64,000 bases of DNA, taken from positions 21,726,031 through 21,790,030 of the forward strand of contig NC_060106.1 in NCBI RefSeq assembly GCF_021155765.1. Direction: 5' to 3'. Of this stretch, positions 51,797 to 63,126 are shown one piece after another. Each line of letters begins with the position of its first letter. Position 1 is the first letter of the stretch. Both the position numbers and the translations under genes were made by a program. Origin of the DNA: Diprion similis (lineage: Eukaryota > Arthropoda > Insecta > Hymenoptera > Diprionidae). The notes beneath the pieces were generated by a model. That model searched no databases and was not told where the DNA came from. It worked only from the letters and a program-made list of their open reading frames with translations.

Positions 51797-51894
51797 TATT
51801 GCTTATTCAGAATTACAATAAAATGTACGAGTTCAAGAATAATCAGGATTATCCTTAAACTCGTACATTTCATTGTAATTATCGATAAGCAATA
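51797..51894 (+). ncRNA. Long tight hairpin in the 3' UTR (possible small-RNA precursor or regulatory fold)
   Basis: Arms 51797-51844 and 51847-51894 are inverted copies matching at 42 of 48 positions, with almost no spacer (AG). The size and imperfect pairing resemble a hairpin RNA or pre-miRNA, although a mature miRNA cannot be named. An AATAAA in the left arm would be buried if folded. It may instead be a small foldback element. Confidence 0.35.
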
Positions 51895-52729
51895 GAGCAA
51901 ACATTCATACCAGAAGTCTGTGTTAGATAATTGAAATACCGAACGTCTCGGACCATTTTTTCTCCTACCTGGAGATGGAGTATTAGGCAAATCAATTTCC
52001 AAGAACGTACACTATACACCGCCGCGTTTTCACGACGTGCATGCGCGTCGAGTTATGTACAAATTAATGCGCGTGTTTCATGTTTCTTGACACGTACGCG
52101 GACGTATGTTATGTTCATAATTTCATATAGACAATATGTAGATGACTTTTATTTATACTTTATAGTCTATACTAGTGCGCAGTTTGAGATATATGTCAGT
52201 CTGCAGTGTGCACGAATTTATAGTGTGTGTGTACAGGGTAAAATATTTAGGATGTATATTGAGATTTTTTCACATTTGCCAATTTAGCTGGTAACAAAAA
52301 ATGATGCGCATATTATTCGTTATTAGCAAAATCGGCTGGGGTAATGTTGGCAAATTATTATTTATGTTGAGAGAGACAGATTACGTATTTAAGTCGGATA
52401 AGGCGTATGAAACAAATGTGCGAGTTATGTACTTTTGGCAATGGTTTTCAAATTTTTATTTATGTTATGGAACAAATTTTCATAGTTTAACATATGTATG
52501 TGGATGATCGATATGAGCTGGAAAAACGTTACATTAATCGGTTATTTTTCACTTGACAAATCGGTATAACCTTCAAACTTTTTTTCGTATTTTAAAAAAA
52601 ATATTTTTAATCACCACAAGGATGTTCACAGTACTTAAAGCGTCCTTACTTGTATTATAATTATGTATTTATTATTTTCACGAAGGAAGCCTCTGGATTA
52701 TACATTATTTTTTGTTGACCAGTTTCAGC

Positions 52730-52735
52730 AATAAA
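52730..52735 (+). terminator. Poly(A) signal of riboflavin transporter copy A
   Basis: AATAAA is followed after about 4 bp by a T/GT-rich stretch (TTTGTTATTGTTGTTATT), the usual downstream element of a cleavage site. Confidence 0.65.
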
Positions 52736-52755
52736 GACGTTTGTTATTGTTGTTA

Positions 52756-55307
52756 TTATTACGGCTGATTTTATTCCATTGCATACCACCTGCACCAAAG
52801 TTTTCCAGTGTCAGTACAAATGTCTGGTCAAATCAACATTTTCGCTGCTTTTTTTCTCTTTTGGATGACATTTTTACGCATAAAATGTGTTTTATACACT
52901 CGCGACGATATTATGACAACCTGTCATTCAAAATTACTCGACTACATCGAACTTCGACGGTTATCGCGATAAACATAAATAATAATTATTTCTTCACCTG
53001 TTCTCGTTGCATTTAAATACAGAAAAAAATTGTTTAAAGTTTAAAATAGTTTATTTAACGAAATATTCAACTTCCAGTAGCATCTTTGAAATGAAACTAT
53101 CCAGAAGCATGTAATATCCAATTACGTAATGGAAGATCCGAACGCATACACTTTGGTTAAGTATACGTACACAAACCTGTCTACGATATGTTTGTTTTAT
53201 ACTTGAACTTGAGTAACCTTTTCAAAAAGTATTATACATATTATGTGGAATTTTCGTTTCTTAATATTGAAATGAATATAATGGTAAGATGGAAGTGACG
53301 TAACGATATCACCGTTTCAGGCTACGGACAAACAGGATGTGGTTACACGGTCTAATCGTAAAAAATACACGGTCAGCCTTCCTTACAACAACCATCAATA
53401 ATTGATACAAATCTCGCAGTTCATTCCAAATTTAAATTCCTCAGTTAATATCAATTCCAAAAAGCATGGCACTTTATAGTGTACATCTGTGATCCGAGTA
53501 TTTGTCCTACATCCTCTGCTATTGTTTACACACCCATTTCTGTACCACTTTTTCAGATAACATTATCTAAGTATGCACGTCGCATTTACTTCACCGTTTT
53601 ATAAGGATTTGCAAATATTAGTCTTGTCTACTTGAATTCTAGGTTGTCACACAATTCGGAAAGATGCAAAGCCCAAGTCAATTTGTTTAAAATCTAAATT
53701 TTTTACCGAAAATTCTGAGGTCATGACACTGATTGTGAGTTGCAGCAGCTGTTGCCTTAAATACCGAATAGATTGAATCTAAACTCAAAACTAAGCGCAG
53801 TATTATTTTAACTGGTTTTATCGTATAAATCTAACCGATTGATCAAGGTGCAACAAACTGTTCAGTTCGACATTTCGCATGCTGTCATTTAGTCATCTGC
53901 AAAACTTGACAAGTCTTGTGTTCACTACGAAAAGTACGAAAAAAACCTAATTTGTAATTTATATCATTGGGTGGAAACATGATAATTTATACTCTACTAT
54001 GCGCGTATTTACCTAAATTTGCCACTATCAGTACGACTGCAACTATCTCTCGTTGTTTCTACAAACAGTTTGGTAAGATGCGTCACGATCGTAAATGTTG
54101 CCTACTCCCGGGTGCTGGAATCTTATTGTTTTCCAGATAAGTGGCAAGCCGGGAACCAGGCGGTAGGTACAGATTAAACTTCGCTCTTCTGTGCCTTCAA
54201 CTGTTATTCAGATGTAGTTGTATTCAATAATTAGGCAAATTATGCGACCTATCTGTCGCTGCAAACCAGAACACTCCCAGAAACAGGAAGCGTGTATTGC
54301 CAGTAAACGCAGGATGTGAAGTTACACGGTGAAAAATTGTCGCACCAGTGAGTGACACTATGTGCTTAACCATTTTCATACTATTATAAACACTCAATTT
54401 CAAAGAAAAAAGTGACAAATTCGAGTGATATCTTGGTACTATTCATTTATGGATAAAGCTGTATTTTTAAAACATGCAAAAAATGTGATTTCCATAGTCG
54501 AATAACTATAATTCAAAATCGGATTCAAAATTTTGTCAGAACTATATTTTTTTGTACATTTTTTCAGATGGTAAGACTAGTTACTGAAAAAAAGAACGCA
54601 CTTCACGTCGATCTGTGGAAGTTGAATAAGTGTACGTCCAAAGTGATATTTCATCTCGTTTTGTCAAGTTTTTTATCGAGGTGCAGTTTTATACGAACAA
54701 CGATTTCATATTGGCAAAGATGAGTAAAATGCAAATATTATTAACGGCTGGAAAATAGCAGGTAATGTAAACTCCGTTGTCAATAATAATACATTACAAT
54801 TTTTTATCCGTACTGCAGTGCGTGACAAGTGTCTTTCATGTTTTCGTTGCTGTTACCCTTTCGACAAAAGAAGAAAGTGCTAAAGTTACACGAAAATCAG
54901 GGAACAAATCTTGATCCCGCAATTCGAGAATGACTTCAACGAGTTTTATTTATTTATTTATTTACTTTTTTTTCAAAATATAAGCATGTTTCGTTTATTA
55001 TGGCTTACTAGATTTCAGGCAGTCGTAAAGGTGTGAAGTAACGATTTTTTCAATCATGCAACGTTGCACTAACGTTACTGACTTCACCCTGATAAAGTTA
55101 CGCGAGTTGAACAGTCAATTTTATGTACTAAGTAAAGAAAAGACAGAACAAAGTACATGCTGTTAAAATACTTTTTGTGTAAAAGTTTTGTGCTATGTCG
55201 CTACCTTGAAGGAATCGAATGAAATTTTATACGCAAGACATGATAATTTACAATCTATTTCAGAATTTCAAGTCATTACCGCCATTCCCATTGTCTTTTC
55301 AATTGCA
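52756..55307. other. Spacer upstream of riboflavin transporter copy B
   Basis: No supported gene. It should contain the promoter and any upstream exon of copy B, because a strong acceptor sits at 55306-55307. A diverged family A element ends at about 55096. Confidence 0.4.
54880..55096. mobile_element. MITE-like family A, diverged copy 2
   Basis: The right end TAACGTTACTGACTTCACCC (55070-55089) matches the right end of the element at 8509-8742. Internal blocks such as GAATGACTT and TGGCTTACTAGATTTCA align with counterparts there. The left end is too diverged to place precisely. Confidence 0.45.
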
Positions 55308-56778
55308 GGAACAATACGAAATTAGGCAAAAAGAAAAAAAGGACGGAACCACGAAAGACTCCGCAAATAGTGAAAGGACACGACTTTTGCACCGTGAAAT
55401 GCCACGTCTAGCAGGGTGTAACGGAGAGTCGGGAATGACTCAACGTAGATTCCTAATCGACGTCCTGATAGTAATGTTTGGGATCTCGGCGTGGGTTGGC
55501 GTCAATGGAATCTACGTCCAGCTCCCGTTGCTGGTGGCAACGGCTCCTGAAGGCTGGACACTGCCAGCTTACATCGTCGTCGTAGTACAAGCCGCTAACA
55601 TTGGTCCCGTGTTCTACGCCTTATCCCGAAAATTCTTCCCCAGGCTCTGCAAGGAGTCAGTCTGGATATCCAGCCTTCTCGTTCTTGGAAGTGTAGCCAT
55701 GGGCACGCTGGCGTTTGTCTACGAAGCAAAGACCAGCATTAACGGGACCGAACACAGCGTAGCTCTCCTAGCTCTAATATTTTTTACTGCCTTAGTGGGC
55801 TGCTCAAGCTCCGTCCTCTTCGTTCCATACCTCAGAAACTTCCAGGAGATTCACCTTGTCTCATTTTTCGTCGGCGAGGGGCTCAGCGGCTTGCTTCCTA
55901 GTGCGGTAGCCCTCGTCCAGGGTGTTGGCGGCAACGAAGACTGTAAATCACCCGACTTGAAGTCAACCAATGACACCGCATCGTCCGATCAAGTTCCCCA
56001 CTTCTCACCAAAAATTTATTTCCTCTTCCTCTTTGGCTTGCTAGTTGCTTCTACCTGTGCCTTCTGGATACTCGAGTACTCCTTGGTCTCTCAAGAGAAG
56101 CGAGACCCTAGGTTATCGAGGGTGTCCCACACACCCCCTCACAATCGGTGTCCATCTGACGAAAAGATTTCCTCCGAAATTCCGGAGTTCGAGCCCCGTA
56201 CAGCCGAAGAAGTCACCGAATCGACCAGCCTGCAATCAGACGTGACAATTGCCTACAGCGGTGTCGTCAGAAGTTACCTCTACGTTTTGATCGGTCTGAT
56301 CTGCTTCGCGGGAAATGGATTCCTACCGGGAATACAGTCGTATTCCTGTCTCCCTTATGGTAATGTCGCCTACCACTTGACGGTCACCTTGGCTCACCTA
56401 TCGAATCCCATTGCGTGCGTTCTCGCTCTGTGGATGCCTCCACCGGGTCCACGTGGCATCTCGAAAGTCTCGGCCTTGGCAGTTATCGCCAGCACGTATG
56501 TCACTTGGCTGGCATTCTCGTCGCCGACTCCACCCTGGCACGGCACCACCCTCGGCACAATCCTCGTTGTCCTTGCCTGGATTGCCTTGACCGGCCTCGT
56601 GACCTACGCGAAACTCTCCATCACCGCGATATTCAGGCGAGAACCAGGGGCCAGCTCTCTGTTTTACGTCGGAGTCGTCACTCAGGCGGGATCCGTTGCT
56701 GGTGCCATATTCTCTTTCGTTCTTACCAACTATTCCACCCTTCTTACTTCATACAAGTCTTGTGTTCCTTCCTCGTAA
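55308..56778 (+). CDS. Riboflavin transporter, SLC52 family, copy B
   Basis: A single long coding exon ends in TAA at 56778. A strong acceptor (CATTGTCTTTTCAATTGCAG) precedes 55308. The frame is open from there, so coding may begin in an unseen upstream exon. Otherwise the first Met is at 55399 (459 residues) or 55435, which aligns with the N-terminus of copy A. If residues before 55399 are translated they include ERTRLL, resembling an acidic dileucine sorting signal. Core motifs match copy A: WVGVNGIYVQLPLLV, ALVGCSSSVLFVPYLRNFQE, VGEGLSGLLPSAVALVQGVG and YSCLPYGNVAYHLTVTLA. The central cytoplasmic loop is longer (about 60 residues, Ser/Glu/Pro-rich) than in copy A. There is no intron at the position used in copy A. 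The likely function is plasma-membrane riboflavin uptake. Confidence 0.9.
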
Positions 56779-57330
56779 CCTAATTATCCGGAGTGAGGAT
56801 ATTATTTTTCTCAAGCAGTAAACGACCTGGAAGAAAAACACATTTTGTATAATTGCAGTTCATTCTGGTATAAGACTTTAGTGAAGTAAGTGCTTTATAT
56901 ATTTTAATAATTAAATTATAGTGTACAATTTTTTGAGTAAGTAATTTTGGCAAATTTTCTCATTGCTGCAGAATTATTGAACAATCAGTCAGCTCTAAGA
57001 TATTATTTTTTTAAACGCCTGAAAAATAAATTCTGTTCGTCGAATGGAAGGATTTAAGAAAATTCTATACCTGACTCATGGCAGTGAAATAGAGTTTTTG
57101 ACAGAGTTCCAAATTCGGAAAATATTGTTATTTTTTTAACGAAATGCTTGCAATAACATTCTACAAACGACAGAATGATCAATTATTTGTTCGTTTACGT
57201 TTTCGCATGAATAGCGCCACTTATGTATGTATGTATGTGTGTATAATTATATATAGAGATATCACTCTCGGACGAATAAGTATATTAAAAAGTATATGTA
57301 TAAATAAATATTTGTTCAGGTGATTATAAT
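56779..57330 (+). other. 3' UTR of riboflavin transporter copy B
   Basis: AT-rich sequence after the stop. The AATAAA at 57303-57308, followed by TTTGTTCAGGTG, is the best poly(A) candidate; a nearer AATAAA lies at about 57025. Confidence 0.5.
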
Positions 57331-58272
57331 AATAATGGTTGTTATACTCTCAACGTAATGCAACAGGTACAGAATGTACTCGAATTTTGAATACCAAGTT
57401 AAACGAAATGATTTAAAATTGTAAGTATACACACATATGCTACTCGAAGTATTATTTTTTTAGATACTACATGAAGGTATCAGACCAACGACAAAGCGTA
57501 AGGTATCGTTTCGAATAAAATTTGTCGCATTGTTTGTATATTTTGACGGCCAAGATGCGTTAAAAACCACGAATGCAGTTTTCTACATTAACCACTTGAA
57601 CACATTGCCGATCCGAATCACCGCCAAACCTTTAATTACGGAAAGTGATACGATTAGCTGAAGCAAAATTCGTAAAGTCAACACCTCGTCTGCAGTAAAT
57701 GATGACTCGATATTATTCCAAATTGAATAGTAATATAATTCCCTAAAAAATGGTCAAAGTTAGAGTTACTTGCTCCATTCAAATGGTATGCGCATAACAT
57801 TGCGCGCTTTTCTTTTGCATCAATCTTCTGACACAAGCGACATTTATCGTAAGTGATTTCATTGGTCGGATCTAACGGAACAAGCCAATGAAATCACTCA
57901 GTGTCGTGTTTTGTTAGAAAATTGATGTAAGACGAAAATCCCGAAAGTGCTGCACTCTGGACCATTTTAAGGCACATTAAAACAGGTAGTCAATAGTCAT
58001 TTCAGGCAGGTAGGCAACACTAAGATTTCTAATTCTAGGCATTACAGTACAAGTTCGTGCAGCTGCGATACGTTGATAAAGATAAGTGATATGTCAAAGT
58101 GAAGTTTAGATAATATTTCTGTTTACTGCCGTTTTCTTTCCGTAATTATAAAGGCTCTTGCAAATAGTTTAAGCGTATGATTGAAGGTAAAGCAAATTTA
58201 CAATCGTCGGGTATCATCGGAGTTATAGAAAAGTTTGGTTGCATGATTTGACAGGATTTTGAAAGCTGTAAT
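57331..58272. other. Spacer and presumed promoter of the FBXW9-like gene
   Basis: It contains the inverted-repeat element at 57806-57938 and then about 330 bp of ordinary sequence before the FBXW9-like start codon. No core promoter motif was identified. Confidence 0.4.
57806..57938. mobile_element. Inverted-repeat element (small MITE or foldback) before the FBXW9-like gene
   Basis: A perfect 13-bp core (GTGATTTCATTGG at 57853-57865 and its complement at 57885-57897) is flanked by further matching arm sequence: GCATCAAT and GACACAAGCGACA on the left match the inverted copy on the right. Arms are about 55 bp and the loop 19 bp. Confidence 0.55.
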
Positions 58273-60722
58273 ATGTGTGACACCGAAGTCTCTCCCCAAA
58301 ACACAACATCGTCTTTGTCACTGCTTGACTTACCAGTTGAGGTATGTACTTTTCTTTCTTTCTTTCTTTGTTCGACTAGTAAATTCTGAAAATTTCCTTT
58401 GTATTTTATTGCTCTTCTTATAAGAAGCAATGAATAAATGGAAGATAATTGAATTAGTAAATAATATGTTAGTTGAAGCGTGTGATACAGTTATTTAATT
58501 AATTCTTATCCTTTTTCGTTTCAGATACTGCTTCATATTTGCTCTTTTTTGGATGCGGCAACATTGGTTCACAGCCTGAGTCTAGTTTGCAAAGAATTCA
58601 ACCTAATTCTGAACGATGATTCCATGTGGAAAGCACGAATCAGTCAGATTTGGCCACACTGTGGTTATCCTATCCTGCCTTCCGGTTAGCTCACACTGCT
58701 AGCGCCTTGCACGGCCAATGGTTACTGTAAATAAATGAAATAATTCACCTTTTACTAATATACGTACCTCGCTAAAGCGACACTTTAGTACCGAATCACT
58801 TGCACTCCGCCTGATCCTGCCGCTCAATATTGACTTTAGTTCAGTATAAAATATATTAAAAAATTAACTCTGTCAACAATGAAACATCTAATTTAATGCT
58901 GCCTTCTTTGAGCTTGACTATTTGTGGGCTGTTCGGTACTTTTTATCTAATCTGCTAACCTGTAGTTACTGTACACCCTTATGTATAAATCTCAGTAATA
59001 ATTCACTCTCTAGAATTTGGACTTGAAAGTAGATATCACACTTTGGACTGTTGAAATTATTTTTATAACTTATTCAACTCTTATTTATAGATGATGACAA
59101 TGGACTGTTTTGGAAGCTTTCCTGCAGTGCGATTGAGCGCCAAAATTTGCTGTGGGGTAAAGAGCAGGGAGAAACAATGGAGAAATTATCACTGCATAAT
59201 ATTCATTATTCAACCATAGATAGTATATTACTTGTGAATGTATGTATGAGCGAAAGAAGCATGAACAAAGAAAAAATCAATTTCAATTTATTGTAAAATA
59301 TTTTATACAAAGTTAAATTTTTGCACAGAAAGGAAATGTCTGTGTCTCTGGAGCTAGAGACCGGTCCCTTGTGTATTCAGTCTTGCCAAACAAAGGAGGT
59401 GAGAATCCTGTATCAAAGACCACGAACAATGCACACGATGGATGGATTTGGGATTTGACTGCCCTAGACGATAACATTTATAGCTGTAGCTGGGATCGAA
59501 CCGTCAAGTCCTGGAAACTCTCAGACACTGGGCTTATTCCGCTGAACACTTATGAAATGTAATTGGCTACGCGTTTGATGAAATATTCACTTTGCCGTGA
59601 ACTGATGAACTGAACAAGGGAGAAACACTGACTCACTTTTTGTACAAAAGACGACGTATATTCGAAAAATGTTGCTCGAATTCAGAGTTCCAAAAAATTC
59701 AAATCATGAATAACTTCTACAATCCAATAATAGAATTAATTACGGTTGTTTGAAATCAATTAAATTTATAAGCTTTCTTGGCTGGCTATAAAAGTAATGC
59801 CATGAATTCGACAGAATTATAATTTGATTGAATGTTTAAAATAGGTGTATAAATTTCGCAGGAAGGTTACTGCACCCTTGCTGTGTGTGACGTCATCCCC
59901 ACATTTGGGTTTGTTCGCATGTGGATCATACTGTAAAACGGTGTTGGTATTTGATCCACGGTCCCGGTCACAAGTCGCCACATACCAGCCACATCAGCGA
60001 GCCATTGTCAGACTAACCATGAATTCTAATTACATTCTCACCGCTAGCGAGGACAAAACACTATCTATTTGGGATCATAGGAGCAGAAAAACAGTGAAAA
60101 CTATCAAAGTAGAGCAATGCTAACTTTTTGTTACGCTTAAAGCCAACAATTTCCTACATTCCTAATCATATTCTGTTACAGATTTCCAATGAGAACTTTC
60201 CCATGAGTATTTCAATGCAGAAGAGTACTGTTTATGCAGGAGATAATGGAGGTAAATTGCACGTTCTAGATTTGAACAATGATTTAGAACTTGTAAAAAG
60301 TTATGAGACTGGACACAAAAAAGGCATTACTGGAGTGTATCAGGCTCCAGGCTTGCTGATCACAACTTCTTTGGATAAAAGTGTGCGGATATCAAGTCCA
60401 ACAAACCCACCAAAGCTCCTCACTTCTCTAAATTCCACATACGGTGAAATAGCCGGTGTAAGTATTCAAATTTTAATAGACTCATTTTAGAAATTGGACA
60501 GATATATGCGTCAGTATGGTGATTTTTTCACTGAAAAATTGGTACTTGCATGAGTTGCTTAACTGTATTAAATTAAGTGATAAGGAATCTCGAGCCAGCA
60601 ATTTCATTGTGATTGTACCATGCAATATTTTTCCTATATAAAAGATGGATTACTTGAACGAGGTACTAGCTATATCAGGCACGGATGGGATACAAATCTG
60701 GAGACCTAAGTGCAGAGCATAG
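58273..60722 (+). CDS. Fbxw9: F-box and WD40 repeat protein, FBXW9-like
   Basis: Seven coding exons join in frame: 58273-58341, 58525-58684, 59091-59239, 59329-59558, 59862-60108, 60182-60457 and 60645-60722. They give 402 residues. The F-box spans about residues 18-65 (LLDLPVEILLHICSFLDAAT) and is followed by a linker. Six to seven WD40 blades follow, including AHDGWIWDLTALDDNIYSCS, NYILTASEDKTLSIWDHRSR, VYAGDNGGKLHVLDL and the last blade VLAISGTDGIQIWRP at the C-terminus. F-box/WD40 proteins are substrate receptors of SCF (SKP1-CUL1-F-box) ubiquitin ligases: the F-box binds SKP1 and the propeller binds the target. Order and length fit FBXW9. For exon 5 a nearer AG at 59844 gives the wrong frame, so 59862 was chosen. 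For exon 6 the donor at 60458 (GTAAGT) keeps the frame. Confidence 0.88.
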
Positions 60723-60881
60723 ATTGCCGCATACAGGATCAGATATCAATAGCAAATACTTGGCAAATGGAAATTACAAAACACTGAGAAACCGGGAAAG
60801 ACAACACAAATTGATAAGCTAAAAACAATGGTAATTCAGTGTCCATTGATATAGTTGATAACAGCCCTAAGTCGCAGCCTT

Positions 60882-60948
60882 AATAAATAATTATTCATTC
60901 CACTAATTCTGTCCAACTTAGTGGACATACTATCTTTTTAACAATAAA
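60882..60948 (+). terminator. Poly(A) signals of the FBXW9-like gene
   Basis: Two AATAAA hexamers, at 60882-60887 and 60943-60948, lie 160-226 bp after the stop. The second is followed by TGTGTGC, a GT-rich downstream element, and is the better candidate. Confidence 0.55.
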
Positions 60949-60949
60949 A

Positions 60950-62198
60950 ATGTGTGCTTTGCTAAATGAGTTAATACAAAAATCGTTATACCTTATACTC
61001 ACAATTTATAAATTTTTTACCAAAAATCTTGATACATGATTTTTTACTACCCTTACTACTAAGTTTTGCAATAAACAGAATTTAGGATCACCGCGAAATT
61101 TCTTCCAAGTTGAAAAATGTTTTAATTACGTGAAGAATGTTTGAAAAGTGGAGGCTTACTGTGAGAATTGGGAAGGAGAAGCACTAAATCAGCATATTAA
61201 AATTGGTCATATTTCAAAGTCCCTAATTGCCAGTATCATGGGGACCGAACTCCATGTAAACAAGTTTTTGCTGGAAATAAGATTATACTAGTCGTTGACA
61301 TCTTCAGTCAACGCACTAGTATTCCGTATGCACCGAAGACTGTGGAGGCGACAGTTTGAATTGAAGTCATTCTACCAATCACATTACAAGATCATTGATT
61401 GGTCCATCTTTGCCATTCGTGCAAAAAGAACTCTAGCGACGCTAGTGATACAAAAAACACCGTAAAACTGGAGCAGTTTATTCTTATATAAAGTTTTAGT
61501 CAATTGCATGTCCCACGATTCCAGTTCGGTCTTCCTTGTGTAGTCCCCGTCACCAGTATTTTTCATAAAAAGCATTTTTTGCTGGTAATAGCGTATTTGA
61601 TTGGCGGCAATGACTGTTTGAGTGTGAATTTTCCGAATTTCCTAGGATACCGCTTCTGCTATTGGTTCAAAATTAGAAAAATCTCTCTCAGTACACACTC
61701 AGTCGGTAACAGGCGGGTCGGTAACTGATACACACTTACCACCAAAGGAGTTTGTTATCTAGTTACGTCAAAAATTACATCTAAGGACCTGTTTCGCGTT
61801 AGAGGGCGCTACAAAATGGGGACATACAAAAAACGTGAGCGTGGGCTCCTCTCTGAACGTTTAGTGCCGTAGCCTGTCACGATCGATGGTGCCTTCGCCA
61901 GCCGGATAAACTCGTCTGCTCGCGTTGAACGGTAGTCAAAAGTGCGTCTATAACGCGATTGAGTGTGTACAGGTTTGAGGGGGAATCCGGGAAAACACTT
62001 GATTATAAATAGGCACTGCCGCGTTGTTTGTGAATCACGTGAATTTTGGCCAAACTTGTCACCGCGAAAGCGTTTAAGAGCCGTCAGTTTCGCTTCAATT
62101 CCAGACACGGCGTGGGGGTAGACAGTTCTTCCGGCTTCCGTTAAGTTTGCGAGGTCAGAGAAGGCTGGCTGTGTTCCGTGGTGCCGTTGAAAAACACA
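60950..62198. other. Spacer and presumed promoter/5' UTR of transportin
   Basis: No supported gene in the left part. From about 61800 the sequence is more GC-rich and is likely the promoter and 5' UTR of the transportin gene. A 164-codon antisense frame here overlaps the transportin first exon and looks like a shadow. Confidence 0.45.
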
Positions 62199-63126
62199 AT
62201 GAAAATGGCGTGGCAACCGCAGGAGGAAGGACTTAGGCAAATTTTGACACTCCTGAAGGAGTCTCAGAGCCCAGACACAGCGACCCAACGTGCCGTGCAA
62301 CAAGTATCCTTTCCCTATTTACACTGAAAATTTATTTCGCGTTGAACGATCAGCAGGAGTTCTTCAATACTTGCCAATCTGCGCTACCTACGCTGCCAAG
62401 GGCGTGCTTTTATTGACAAATTATTCAGCCCGGGAAACCGTCCAGTGTGGAATGACGTTCGGATAATCGCAGCTTATCACCACCTATCTCGTAGCCTGGC
62501 TGCACCCATTCTTTAATTCATTTCAGACGCGACAGTACTTTACTTTCATTCACCCGCTCAGCTCCCGGTTAAATATTTCGACGTATTTACAAAGTCTTAC
62601 AATTAGCAATTTGCCTCCACGCCGATATGGCATCCGTAGCTTGTGTCAAATCTTCCCGGCTACTTCCTATTGTCACTCGGTAGACTTTCTCAAGTTTCGA
62701 AAACGCCTTTTTGTCAAATTCGTACAGCTTCGTATTCTCTTGTATTTTTCTTCCACAAAATTTTTAACATTCTCATTTCTTCCAATTTTCTTTTAAACGT
62801 TTGTAATAAATTCAGCAGCACTTGGCAAGCAACGAGTTAGATGGTTAGATAATTTTCCATTTTGGGAAACAAAGATAGATTTTTATCTCTTTGTTCTCGC
62901 TTTCATTTAGACGTTTCAATAACAAGTTTAGTCATAACTTTGATCTTGATCCAATTTTCAAAACAAGTCTTCACTCTTCTTCAAGCCGTGCCAAATTACT
63001 ACCTACCTCTACACAATTATTTATTTTCTTTAACTAAAGACGTGTTGCAGAAATTGGAAGAACTCAACAAATTTCCAGATTTCAACAACTACCTTATATT
63101 TGTCTTGACGAAATTGACGTCCGAAG
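62199..63126 (+). CDS. Tnpo1: Transportin-1 (karyopherin beta-2), 5' part only
   Basis: Two coding exons are seen: 62199-62303 (35 residues) and 63051-63126 (25 residues plus one base). The frame joins cleanly and exon 2 ends at a GTATGA donor; the rest lies beyond the window. The first exon encodes [20 protein letters not shown] and then the [13 protein letters not shown] stretch. The second encodes [20 protein letters not shown]. Both match the N-terminal HEAT repeats of transportin-1 very closely. Transportin imports PY-NLS cargoes such as hnRNP A1 into the nucleus under control of Ran-GTP. Two Met codons are close together (62199 and 62205); vertebrate proteins begin at the equivalent of the second, so either may be used. 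Confidence 0.93.

Larger units (their letters stand above)
51648..52755 (+). other. 3' UTR of riboflavin transporter copy A
   Basis: AT-rich sequence without coding signs runs from the stop codon to a strong poly(A) site. It contains the tight hairpin at 51797-51894. Confidence 0.6.

Noticed and set aside
61809-62303. 164-codon minus-strand frame
   Set aside because: It is antisense to the transportin first exon and 5' UTR, has no recognised domain, and is explained by the moderately GC-rich sequence.
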